Source of the DNA: Tolypocladium sp. Sup5 PDA-1
Lineage: Eukaryota > Ascomycota > Sordariomycetes > Hypocreales > Ophiocordycipitaceae
Reading direction: 5' to 3'
Length of the DNA stretch: 64,000 bases
Assembly: GCA_000750105.3 (NCBI GenBank)
Contig: JPHH03000093.1
Location: 1-64,000 of the forward strand
Below the pieces are notes generated by a model. The model did not search any database and was not told the origin of the DNA. It worked only from the letters and a program-made list of their open reading frames with translations. A program made the translations under genes and the position numbers. Shown one piece after another: positions 21,701 to 32,900 of this stretch (position 1 is the first letter of the stretch; every line of letters starts with the position of its first letter).

Positions 21701-24700
21701 GCGTCTGGGTCAACATCGTCCGCCAGCCGCACGGCGTCCTCCCCTTCGAGGAAAACGCAGGAAGCCCCAATGGCGCGCACCAGCTCGTGCTCCTCGTAGA
21801 GCGGCAATGCCGCGTGGGAGGCGGCCGCGGGCACCCCCCGGTCGCGGGCCACGGCCTCCCTGTCGAGGTAGCCTCGGTCGATGCGGCGGAGGAGGGCACC
21901 GACGGGCTCGTCGACCTCCCGGCAGTGCTGTACGGCCACGGGACCGCACAGGATGCACACCCTGCCGACGTCGCCGTGGTGCGTCGAGTCCAGGTCCTCG
22001 GACTGCCACAGCGGATCCTTCTTGAACCACACCGCAAAGTCCGAGTCCAGCACCGCGATGAAGGGGACAGCCCTCTGGCCACGTCGCCGGCAGAGGTCGA
22101 CAAAGTAGTCGGCGTCCTCGACCGACAGGAGGTGCCGCCCCGCGTCCGGCAGCCCTGCAACTATGGCATCAAGCTGCTCGTGTGGGTCGCGGTAGCCGCG
22201 CCCGCCGCGGAACCGCTCCAGCGTACGTGCCACGAAATCGTCAAAGACGCGCCGGTACGACGGATGCGTCCAGCCGCCTTTCCGCGCCGGGTGCAGCAGC
22301 TCTAGCAGGCGCCGGAGCACGTCCACGTAGGTCATGTCGGCGAGGTCGACGGGCTCGCCCGAGGCGTAGTCGAGGCCGAACCAGACCTTCTGGTAGTCGG
22401 CGTTCAGCCTGGCGATGAGGTACGTCCGGCGCGAGCGGAGCAGCGCCAGCATCCTCGCCCTAGGCTGGCTGAACAGCGTCTCGTCGAGCTCGGCCCACAG
22501 CCGCATCCCGCGCGTCGCCACAACGTGCATGGCTTCTCCCAGGTGCGACGTCACCGAGATGACGCCCCCGGCCCCGGCCCCTGTTCCGGCTCCACTTCGT
22601 CCCGTCCGCATCGTCCCGGCCCAGCCCGCATCCGGCACCCCGGGCGCGTCGACCATGGCCCGCTTGGCCGCGCGACTCGTCTTTGATTCTCGCGTGGTCA
22701 TGATGCAGGTGCCTACCAACACGGCGTCGAAGGGCATTGGCTGCCGGCCAAACCCGCGTGACCACTCCCCCGAGATGTAGGGCCACGACCCCTCGGCGTC
22801 GCCGAAGCCGCTGCCGGCGACCAGCACGACGTTGGGTAGCTCGCGGATGGCCTGGTAGGCCTCCAGCATGGGCTGGTGGAAGTCCTCGAGCGAGTGGTGG
22901 CCGCCCGCCCGCCCGCCGGTCCACTGGAGGAGCACCGGCAGCGCGGCGTGCGCCCGTGCAATCTCCAGCACCCGGTCTATGGCCGCAAGCGACGCGGGCT
23001 TGAAGCCGATATACGATAGGTCTAGTGCCCGGATGTAGTCTGCCGCCACCTGCGGGTCCGGCACCCCCGCGCCGATGGTGAGGCCGCCGATCGGGCAGCC
23101 CTCGAGCACGAGCGCCGCCAGCTGCGGGATCATCCAGCTCAGGCCTTGCGGGTTCGCGTAAACCACGTTGATGCTAATTAGCCGCCCCTCGGGGATTGCC
23201 CGTGCCAGCCGGCGCACTGCCGCCGCCAGGGACTCTGCATCGTAGTAGCCGCCGGTGGCCAGCTCCGCGTAGAAGCCCGCGTTCATCGCCGCCGCCACGA
23301 GATCCACGTCGCAGGTCGTGGGCGTCATGCCCGCCACGAGGACCCGCGGCAGGCCCAGCAGCTCCGTGAACCGCGAGAACGGCACTGCTGCGCCCGCCGC
23401 GCCGTGGCCGGACGGTGCGCGGCGCGTCTCGAACCTGGCGTGGGCATACCCCAGTGCGCCCGGCTTGGTGGAGATGGCGGAGAGAAGTTCGCCACGCGCC
23501 CAGTGGCTTGCCGGACACACCTCGTATGTCTTGGACCGGGAGCCCGCCTTCATCCTGTTAATAACCATGCCGATGCCATTGCAGCCGCCCGGGCCGAAAT
23601 CCAGCACCTGCCAACTCCCGGACATGCCCTCCATGACCCTAGGCCAGTCGGCCTGCCGCGACATGATGAACTCGGTGAGCCCGGCAGCCAGGTCATCTGC
23701 AGAGTCCAGGCCCCAGACCGGCACCAGCACCTGCTCCTTGCCAATCTTGACGTCGCCCGTTTTCTCCCGGACAGCCGCGGCCGTCTTGCGCAGGTGCGGG
23801 GAGTGGAAGGGCGCGCCGGACGCGATGAACTGCAGCGAGACACGGGGTCGGCCGTGGACGAAGGGGATGCGCGAGTCGTCGCCCGACGCCGGCCCGGACG
23901 TGACGGGCGTCCGCAGCCGACCGCCCAGCGCCACCAGGCCCTTCGGTCCACCGGCGGCCACGAAGGAGTCGGCGTCGTTGACCAGGGCCAAATAAATCTT
24001 GCTCTCCGGCGGCAGGCCTTGGTTAACCGCCTCGATTTCCCGCTCCACCGTGTCGCGCCCGAGCCCCGTGACCGAGAGCATCGGGGAGGGGGCTCCCTCG
24101 CCCCGCCGCATACAGTCGGCGGCCGCCTCCGAGTCCGACGACAGGACCGCCGCCCCGCCCCAGGCCGCCGTCGCGTAGCGCTCCGCATACCAAGTGCCGT
24201 TGATGACCACCTCGGCCATCTCGTAGAGTGACGACCATGAGTCCGCCGCCGCCATTCCCACCGCTACCGTCATCCCGATGGAGTGGCCCGCGAACGCCGT
24301 GAACAACCGCGCCAGCTCCCCCGGCGTCTTGCCTAGCCGCTTGCACAACACCACGTACCGCGCCATCTGCAGCACCGTCGTCACCGACATGCCCGTCCCC
24401 GCCGGCAGCGCTGGCAGCCTCCCGCCGGCCTCGTCGATCCAGCCCATGATGTCCATCTGCACGCCCCCGCCGGCCTCCTCGAGCCCGAGTGCCTGCAGCA
24501 CGCTGCTGCAGTGCCGGAGGAAGTCGGCCAGCTCGTCCCGGTGCAGCGCGTACAGGTCGCGCAGGTCGCGCAGCGGCCGCCGCGTGAAGCCGATGCCGCC
24601 CCAGACGGCGAGCACGGGCGTCTCGCCGCCCAGGACGAGCGTGTCGTCCGCCCGCGGCGCCGACTCACTGTCGCCGGCGCGCTTCGAGGACTCGTTGTCT

Positions 24701-24705
24701 CCCAT
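18783..24705 (-). CDS. Dedicated fatty-acid synthase beta subunit (AT-ER-DH-MPT)
   Basis: Three exons: 24705-19947, 19864-19379 and 19306-18783, giving 1922 residues, close to the size of StcK-type subunits. Introns are 82 and 72 bp (GTGCGT..ACACAG and GTATGT..TTGCAG with CTAAC). Domain order: acetyltransferase with AGHSIGM (Ser near 141), FMN enoyl reductase with LVAGMTPTTCDVDLV (near 458) and LVAGSGFGDAEGSWPYISGE, central linker, dehydratase hot-dog region with KDYNPIHT (near 1443) and YHGNH, and malonyl/palmitoyl transferase with RFAGHSLGEFAALG (near 1690). All catalytic landmarks I can name are present, so it looks functional. The start MGDNESSKR is preferred over an upstream in-frame ATG because of the family's usual length. 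It is the partner of FAS alpha at 6016-11302. Imperfect copies of the cluster palindrome lie 205-341 bp upstream. Confidence 0.94.
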
Positions 24706-24891
24706 TTTGTATGGGTTTACCGTGTTGAGTTGCAAAGGAGGAGTGGTTATCGTAGACTCCCATGGAGCCCTAGGGACGGAAAGAATACATAAAGGGCACT
24801 GGACGTATACACCAATGCGTCCCATGTCCCGCTGCCGTCGCCTGCCCGGTATGGTCTATAGGGAGACTAGTATCTAGAGTCAAAGCACTCT

Positions 24892-24906
24892 GTGTCACTG
24901 TGACAC
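24892..24906. promoter_or_regulatory. Perfect 15-bp palindrome GTGTCAC-T-GTGACAC
   Basis: Inverted repeat of GTGTCAC with a one-base centre, 187-201 bp upstream of the FAS beta ATG and directly beside the degenerate cluster motif at 24910. No known factor is assigned. Confidence 0.5.
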
Positions 24907-24909
24907 CTC

Positions 24910-25046
24910 GTGGCACGCCCACGTCGGCCCCAGCTTACCGCACCGTACCAGTGACGGTCGTGCCACCGACCAACCACCCCTGGTGCGCCGCTCCGAACAT
25001 GATGCCACCGCGGGTGGGGCCTGATAGGCCGCATTGGTGATGCCAC
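24910..25046. promoter_or_regulatory. Four imperfect cluster palindromes upstream of FAS beta
   Basis: Matches to GTGG(TG/CA)CCAC: GTGGCACGCC (24910-24919, 8/10), GTCGTGCCAC (24957-24966, 9/10), ATGATGCCAC (24999-25008, 8/10) and GTGATGCCAC (25037-25046, 9/10). They lie 205-341 bp before the start codon, a range overlapping that of the perfect sites in other cluster promoters. Each keeps at least one intact CCAC or GTGG half. Confidence 0.5.
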
Positions 25047-25505
25047 CGCGGGCAGAGCTTCTCGTGTGTCTTGTGTTTCCAGAACTTCGAGGTATTCTAC
25101 CGCGCCTTTGCATTTTCAGTAGTATGTTTACTGGGCCGAAGAGGCCGCAATAGACTGTTCCTTCCTTTGTGGAACATGTCGGTGGAATACACACGTTAAA
25201 CTATGTTGCCTAGAGCGGTGTATGTAGTAGTATGACGCAGTACGGATTAGTGATTTGAAAAGGAGTGAGTATCAACTAGATTATAGAATGTGATATACAA
25301 TATCTTTGAATAGAGTTTTGTTCGTTCGACTTAATACTAGGAACTTGGCATAAGTGAGGTTGGATTGGACCACAGTTACTTCGAATTAATCAAGTAGCAA
25401 ACAATCTATAACTACTCGAGAGTCGAGAACCTCCCCTCCAATAACTGGCCGGAGTCGGATCACAGCCGCCTCCGCGAGCCAGCCGTGAGCATCGCCTCCA
25501 GCCCT

Positions 25506-26474
25506 TCATTCATATTTGGCATCCAATTGCAGCTGCTGCGCAGCACCTGCCCCAGCCATGTGGCCCGTGGCGGAGGCGATAGAGACGTACTTGTGCGGAG
25601 AAGCGCAGTCCCCGGCAGCGAAGACGCCAGGCTGCGAGGTTTGCTGAAAGGCGCCGAGCTTGATATCGCCGTCGGCGTCCAGGTCGAGGCCGAGCTGGTC
25701 GGGCAGGAAGCTGGCCTGCTCGGTGCCTGGGTGGTAGACGGCGAAAGCGTGGACTTGCGTGGCGGCATCGCCTTCCAGCACGACGCGCACAGCCGGTGCG
25801 GCGCCGTCGTGTTTGGCGACCGCCTCTAGGCGCTCGATGACGGCGGACTCGATGTAGCAACCCGGGACCAGGGCCGTCGCCTCGCGCAGCTGCACCGCGG
25901 CGCGTGTGTTACCATGGGTATAGACGCAGACCCGGGATGCGAACTGCCGACAGGAGCGCAGCACGCGCAGCAGCGTCGACGGCTCCGCGAAGGCGTCCAG
26001 GGCCAGGATCGCCACGGACTCGGCGCCCCGCTGCTCGTGGCCGTGGCAGAGGAGGCAGTGCACGACTCCGGAGCCCCAGCAGGCGTCGAAGCCGTCGATG
26101 AAGGGGAGGAGGTCACGCGAGCCCGTGGCGAGGACGACCTTGAGGCCGCGCCACACGCCGCCGCCGGCATCGCGGGCCACGAATGCGACGTCGGTGTGCG
26201 GGCGGGCTATGGCCAGCACCTCGCAGTCGACAAACGCGCACTGGTCGCCATACCGGCTCAACAGCTCGGCGCGGGCGGCGGCGCGGAAGTCGGCGGGACT
26301 GCGGTGGTCCCAGGTCGAGACCATGTGCATCTCACCGGCCGTCTTGTTGCGGTAGGCGCACGAGTCGAAGACGACGACACTGTGGTTCTGTCGGCACAGC
26401 GCGAGAGCAGCGCCCAGCCCCGCCGGCCCGCCACCCACGATGAGTGCATCGATGATACTATCCGAGTCTCGCAT
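25506..26474 (-). CDS. GliT-like thioredoxin-reductase-fold FAD oxidoreductase with CxxC
   Basis: Uninterrupted 322-residue frame, near the 334 residues of GliT. The N-terminal FAD site is IIDALIVGGGPAGLGAALAL. The second nucleotide-binding half includes VVLATGSRD. The redox pair is Cys140-Leu-Leu-Cys143, followed by HGHE, the same context as the CxxC of gliotoxin-type dithiol oxidases. The C-terminal FAD motif is GVFAAGDCASPHKYVSIASATG. There is no signal peptide. Family members oxidise dithiols or catalyse related two-electron steps on peptide natural products. No glutathione transferase, dipeptidase, C-S lyase or P450 is visible in this cluster, so a disulfide product is not established. 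It is divergently transcribed from the NRPS across a 523-bp promoter that carries one perfect cluster palindrome. Confidence 0.9.
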   Translation of the reverse strand: MRDSDSIIDALIVGGGPAGLGAALALCRQNHSVVVFDSCAYRNKTAGEMHMVSTWDHRSPADFRAAARAELLSRYGDQCAFVDCEVLAIARPHTDVAFVARDAGGGVWRGLKVVLATGSRDLLPFIDGFDACWGSGVVHCLLCHGHEQRGAESVAILALDAFAEPSTLLRVLRSCRQFASRVCVYTHGNTRAAVQLREATALVPGCYIESAVIERLEAVAKHDGAAPAVRVVLEGDAATQVHAFAVYHPGTEQASFLPDQLGLDLDADGDIKLGAFQQTSQPGVFAAGDCASPHKYVSIASATGHMAGAGAAQQLQLDAKYE

Positions 26475-26748
26475 GCTGCTTGCTCTGGCCTGGCGTCACG
26501 GGGGCCTGCCCGGTGTGGTCTGGGTCCGACTGCACGTTATGTTATCTTCGGCGGTGCCAGCAGTCCGTTAAGCAACATAAGCGACGTATTGTCCTATAAC
26601 CTTTTACACGTACAATCCTACATAGCAACTAGAAATATACCTTCTTTGTATTGAGCGACTAGAGCTACCTGATAAAAGAACTAGTTACGTCGGTGGCCAC
26701 ACCGATGTGCTTCCACTACTGGCATGAACCGACCTGGTCTCAGAGACA

Positions 26749-26758
26749 GTGGTGCCAC
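26749..26758. promoter_or_regulatory. Cluster palindrome in the oxidoreductase/NRPS promoter
   Basis: Perfect GTGGTGCCAC, 240 bp before the NRPS start and 275 bp before the oxidoreductase start. A related zero-spacer palindrome GTGGCCAC lies at 26693-26700. Confidence 0.7.
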
Positions 26759-26897
26759 CACAGTGACCACTGACCACACATGACGCCGCAGACCAATGCC
26801 GTAACATCGCCCGTCCGCCTGCAGCCGTAATAGCTTGCTTTGGGTTCGCCGCCGGACAGCGCAGGGAATAAGTAATAATAACGGATGCACCCATATA

Positions 26898-26926
26898 CCA
26901 ATACACCAATACTCCAGTACACCAAT
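26898..26926 (+). promoter_or_regulatory. Three CCAAT boxes before the NRPS
   Basis: CCAAT at 26898-26902, 26906-26910 and 26922-26926, inside a degenerate ATACACCAAT repeat, 72-100 bp upstream of the NRPS ATG. Spacings are 8 and 16 bp. They could be targets of the CCAAT-binding complex. At this spacing only one may be occupied at a time. Confidence 0.45.
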
Positions 26927-26997
26927 GTGCCCTACCAACATACACAAACATCCTTAGCTCACTTCGTAAAGCCATACCATCTACACGCGGTATAGGC

Positions 26998-29900
26998 ATG
27001 GCTACCGTGGAGAGCTTGGCACCGCCTGGGTGTTACGGGGACGGTAAAGAAAGGCACCAGCCGACTATCGACAGGCTGTCCCAATGGGAGGAGGGGGAAT
27101 TCCAGCCAAGCAGGAGCAACGAGATGCACACTGCAGTTCCTGACCTCAGGCAACACCAGAGCGCGGGCTCGGGTCCCGAGGAGGCTCTGCGCGCACTATG
27201 GGCCGACGTGCTCGACATGGACGACGAGGACATCACGGCTTGGTCACACTTTTTCGAGCTCGGGGGCAACTCGCTCGCGGCGGCGGAACTGGCCGTAGGG
27301 GCGGCATACCAGGGGCTGCACGTCTCCCGCCAGCTGATCTTCCAGGCGCCCATATTCGCCGACATGGTGGCGCTGGTGGCAACTTCCTACACCGACAGCA
27401 GCAGCGCCCCGGCCACGGAGCCGGCAGCGTCGGAGCCGGCGCCGTTCGCGCTGGTCGAGGGCGACGTGGTGTTGGCGAGGCGGCTCGCGGCGGAGCAGTG
27501 CGGCGTGCGGGCGGAAGACATCGAGGACATGTATCCGGCCACGGCGCTGCAAGCCGGGTTGATGGCCCGCTCGGTGAGCGTGCCGGGCGCGTACGTCTCC
27601 TCGTGGCTCTTCAACGGCGTCGGGTCGGCGGACCCGGCGTGGCTCTGCGACGTGCTGGTGCGGGCCGTGCATGAGCTGCCTGTCCTCCGGACGGCCATGG
27701 CGGCGTCGGCGGAGCATGACTTTGTGCAGGTGCTCCTGCCCCCGGTGGCGGCGGCCGTCGAGACGGTACGGGTCCCCTCGCTGCGGGGCCTCGACCCGGC
27801 GGCGCGCAGGCCGGCCATGACCCTCGGCCGGTTGCTCACCAAGCTCGAGGTGGTGATTGCCGACGACGCCGACGCCCCTGCGGTCATATGGCACGCCCAC
27901 CACGCCACTTACGACATGTCCAGCCTCGAGCTCATCGCCCAGCACATCAGCGACATTGCATCCGGCGAGAAGAGCCTACCGCCGCCGCCGAGCTTCGCAT
28001 CATTCGTCGCGCACAGCCTGCAGGTCCGGAAAGGCCCTGAGTGGCAGCCCTTCTGGTCCGAGCAGCTGCAGGGCTGTCCACAGCCGTTCTTCCCGCATGC
28101 CGACGGGGGGGGCGGGGACGGCGTACAAGTAGACGGCCGGGACATGGGCTTCCGCACCAATGCCCGGCATATACACCCACTCCCACGCCTCAGCGCCGCA
28201 TCGGGCTTCACCCCGGCCAACACCTTCCTGGCTGCATGGGCGCTCCTGCTCGGGTGCTACGAGCACTCGGACGACGTGGTATTCGGCGTCACCAGCGGCG
28301 GGAGGTACGCACCGGTGCCGCGATGCATCGAGATCGTCGGGCCCACCATTGCCACGACGCCGATGCGTGTCCGCCTGGGCGGTGCGGCCACCACGGCCGA
28401 CCTCCTCCAGCAGGTCAGCATGCAGGCTGTTAGAGCCAGCGCCCTGGAGCAGGCCGGCCTCCCGGATATCCGCCGGCTCGGGCCGGACGGCCGTAGGGCC
28501 TGCGGCTTCCGCACCCTCGTCAACGTGCAGACCACCGACGCTGCCCGCGGCAGCTCGCTGCTGACCCCGGTGGGACCAGACAAGCCCGAGTCCCTCGACT
28601 ACGCGTTGGTGCTGGAGCTGTTTCCCCCGAGCGACGGCGCCGCGACCAAGATGCCCCTGCACCTGTCCTACGATGACCGAGCGCTGAGCCACGGCCAGGT
28701 TCTCCAGATCGCGGCGCAGCTCGAAGACGTGCTGGGCCTCCTCGCTGCGGGCCCAGACACAGACAGGAGTCACAGGACACTGGAGGATATCGGGGTTGGG
28801 GCCAGCCTGCGCGCGGCCGCTCCGCCTGAACCCACACACGGGGCGCTCGAGCCGTTCGACCTTGTGTGCGTGGGGCCGCACCGCGTCCGGCGTCACGCGG
28901 CGGTTGCGTGCGCCGTCGCCGAGCACGCCGTGGAGGATGTCTACCCGTGCACGCCCATGCAGAGCAGCTTGATGGCCGCCTCGATGAAGCATCCCGCGGC
29001 CCACGTGTCCCGGCTCGTCTTCCGCGTCCGGGACGACCTCGGCGCCGACCAGGCCACGGAGGCGTGGGCCGCGCTCTACCACTGGGCGCCTGTGCTGAGG
29101 ACACGCTTCTTCTACGCCCCGGCGGGCTCGGCGGGCTCGGCGGAGGGCCTCCAGGCGCAGCTGCTGCAGACTGTCATCGACGCAGAGATCTCTTGGCAGG
29201 AGGGCCCCGATCTGGATGAGTACCTGGCAGCGGATCGCGAGCTAGCGTTTAGGCCGGGGCAAGCGCTGACTCGATTCGGTTTGATCCGCGACAGGCCCGG
29301 CGAGGCTGTCCGGTGGGTGGTGCTGACGGCGCATCGCGGGGTGTGCGACGCGTCCAGCCTGCCGATGATGCTGCAGATCCTCCAGGGAGCCGTGTCCGGC
29401 ACGGTGGGCGACGTCGAGGCGGTCCCCTACAACCTGTTCGTGCTGCACGCGCTGCGCCCGTCCTCGGACGCCGCGGCAAGGGCATTCTGGGCCCGCACCC
29501 TCGAGGGCTGCCCGACGCCGGCCTTCCCCGAGGTCCCGGCGGGGCACGCGCCGGTCTCAACGGCCAGCCTGTGGAGGGAGACCTCGCTGCCCACTCCGGC
29601 GTCCCCTACCTTGCTCCAGGCCGCCTGGGCGCTCACGCTCGCGCAGTACTACGACTCGGACGACGTGGTTTTCGGCCTCGGCCTGAGCCTGTGTCCCGCG
29701 CACTCGATCCTGGGGCCAACCCTGACCATCGCCCCGCAGCGCATCACCATCGACGGCCCCGACACTACCGTCGCCCAGTTCCTGCGGGCCGTACGAGCAC
29801 GGGATTTCGCGCTTGCCAACTACGCGCAGTACAGCCTCGCCAATATCGCGGCCATCGACGAGTCCTGTGCTGCCGCCTGCTGCGTGCAGAATCTGCTGGT

Positions 29901-32900
29901 CATACAGGCTGCGCCCAGTGACGGCGGCGGCAGCGGCGCGTTCTTGCCGGCCGTAGCGGACAAGGATTGGGGCGCCGGCGCAGTCTACAACTTCTCGCTC
30001 GTGGCCGAGGTGACCCCGCACGCGGACGGTAGGGTCGCAGTCCGCATGAGCTTCGATCCTGCGGTGCTAGATCCGGCCCAGGTACAGCGGCTCGCCTCGC
30101 ACTATGAGCACGTGCTGCGGCAGATGTATACCGCCGGCCGGGCGGCCGTGGGCATGGGCGGGTGCCGGCTCGGCGACATCAGCCACATGCCGGACGAGCA
30201 CATGGCGGAGCTGCTGGCGTGGAACAGCCATGTGCCGGCCCCGGTGGAGCGCGGCGTGCACGAGCTCGTCGAGGACCAGGCGGCCGCCCGGCCCAACGAC
30301 CCGGCTATCTGTGCCCGCGACGGCCAGTGGACCTACTCCCAGCTAGACGCTGCCGCCGAGCGCCTCGCCCGCTGGCTCCGCTCCCTCGGCGTAGGACCCG
30401 GCACGTATGTGCCCCTGATCTTCGAGAAGTGTGGCCTCGCCATTGTTGCCATGCTAGCCGTGCTCAAGGCCGGTGCTGCTAGTGTCGCCCTCGACCCGAG
30501 CCACCCGCCATCCCGGCTGCGGGGCCTTGTGGGGTCCATGGGTGGCGGAGGCGGGGCCGAGTGCGCCGTTGCCGTCTGCAGTGCCGAGAACCGCACGCTG
30601 GCGGTGGGGCTGGCCCGCCGCGCCGCCGTCATCGACGCCGACACCCTCCGCCACCTGGCCGGGCGCCCGTGCCTGCCACGGCTGAGCAAGGAGGGCCGCG
30701 TGCCCGCCACAACCACGGCCTTTGTCCTGTTTACATCGGGTTCTACAGGCACGCCCAAGGGCATTCTCATTCCTCACCGGGCCTTTGCTAGCAGCATCCG
30801 CGGCCATGCCGACCTGCTCCGGTTCTCCACGGGGCCGGGGTCGCGCAACTTCCAGTTCACAGCATACACGTCCGACGTCAGTATTGGCGAGATCTTCACC
30901 TCGCTCGCCGTCGGCTCTTGCGTCTGTGTGCCCTCGGACTGGGACCGCCGGAATAACCTTGCCGGCGCTATGCGCGAACTTGGCGTGAACTGGGCCTTCT
31001 TCACGCCCAGTGTGGCCGCTCTGCTGAGCCCAGCTGATGTGCCGGCGCTGCGCACCATGGTGTTTGGCGGCGAGACGGCGTCGCCCGAGAACCTACGGAC
31101 GTGGGCGCCGGCGCTACACCTCATCAATAGCTTCGGCCCTGCTGAAACTTCCATCTGGAGCCACTGCGTGCGACGGCGAGCGGACCCGCGAGACATCGGC
31201 AGCAATATTGGCCGCGGTGTCGGCTGTGCAACCTGGATCACGGACCCGGCGGACCACCGTCGGCTGCGGCCCATCGGCGCCGTTGGCGAGATGCTGGTTG
31301 AGGGGCCCAACCTTGCCGCTGGCTACCTGGGTGAGCCCGCCAAGACAGCCGCTGCCTTTGTGTGCGACCCGCCTTGGATGCCCGCTGCCCGCCGGCCCTC
31401 GCGGGTGTACAGGACCGGCGACCTTGCCCGCCTCCTCCCCGACGGCACCGTGCAGTTCCTCGGTCGCCTCGACCACCAGATCAAGCTGCGCGGCTTGCGC
31501 GTCGAGCTCGGCGAGATCGAGCACCAGATCCGTACCCGCCTGCCTGAAGACGTGCTGGTCGCCGTGGACATCGTCGGCCCCCGCCCGGCCGGCTCGCCGA
31601 GCGTGCTAGCCGCCTTTATCGCCCCGAAGGGGCCAGAGCCAGAGCAAGAGTCCGTCAGCGGGGACGGTGGCGAGGACGGTGACAAGAGGAGCGACCCCGA
31701 GAGGCACAAGGCTCTATCGCTACTACTCGGCGGGACAAATGGGCCGGGCCGCCTAACGGAGGCACTGCAGGGGCTCGAAGCCGCGCTCACGGCGGCGCTG
31801 CCTAGCCACATGGTGCCGGCAGCATTCGTGCCACTACGCGAGATGCCCCTCACGGCCTCCGCCAAGACGGACCGCAAGGCGCTGAAGCTCCTGGCGTCCA
31901 TGGTCTCGGTCGAGGAGCTGGGCCGCCTGGGTCGCACGGCGGCGGGCTCCCAGCAGGCCCCTGCCTCGGCCATGGAGCGCATCCTCGCCCGCCTGTGGTC
32001 GGTTGCCCTCGCCCGCCCGCTCGACCTGGACATCCGCGACGGCTTCTTCCGCGTCGGCGGCGACTCACTCTCGGCGATGCGCCTCGTTTCGCTGGCTAGG
32101 AAGGAGAGCGTGCGCCTCTCGGTCGAGCAGGTATTCAAGCACGTAACCCTGCAGGAGATGTCCCTCGCAGCTACCGTCGTAGTAGAGGACTGGGGGGTAG
32201 GGGAGGAGGCGGGTAGTGAGGGCGACCGAGGGCACGCGCAGCACCGTGCCGCCGGGCTGCTCCCGGATGTGGCGCCGTTTGCAACTCTGGGTGGGCCTGA
32301 GATGGCGGCCAGCGCGGCTTATGCTGCTTCTGCGCAGCTGGGAGTCGACGAGGCCGCCATAGAGGACATATACCCGTGTAGTCCCCTCCAAGAGGGCCTC
32401 GTGGCGTTATCCCAGGACGCGCGGGGCAGCTACATCGCGCAGATGGCGTACGAGCTACATCCCGGCGTCGACTTCGTGCGGTTCAAGGCGGCCTGGTACT
32501 CGGTCCTCGAAGGCTGGCCTATCCTTAGAACGCGCTTCTTCCAGTGGCATGGTGCCGACAACATGCCCCGGTTGATGCAGGCCGTGGTCAAGCCGGCGCC
32601 GCCGCGATGGGTGCCGGCCCGCAGTCTCTCGAACTACCACAAGCTCGACAAGCGTGACCGCATGCAGGTCGGGGACCCCATGCTGAGACTAGCAGTCTTC
32701 CGCGACCAGGGCGATGGCAAGAACTACTTCGTCATGACGGCGCACCACGCCATCTACGACGGCTGGATGCTGGGCCTCCTTGTAGCCTCTCTCCGCTGCG
32801 CCTACTTGGGCCTGCCCGCGCCTGTGACGGCCCCCTATGGCGCCTTCGTGGCCCACCTGGCAGGCGCGGATCACGAGCGAGGACGGCGGTTCTGGCAGCG

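Larger units (their letters stand above)
24706..25505. other. FAS beta promoter region
   Basis: 800 bp between the FAS beta start and the oxidoreductase stop. It contains the GTGTCAC-T-GTGACAC palindrome, four near-matches to the cluster motif, and AT-rich 3' flank of the oxidoreductase. No gene was seen. Confidence 0.6.
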
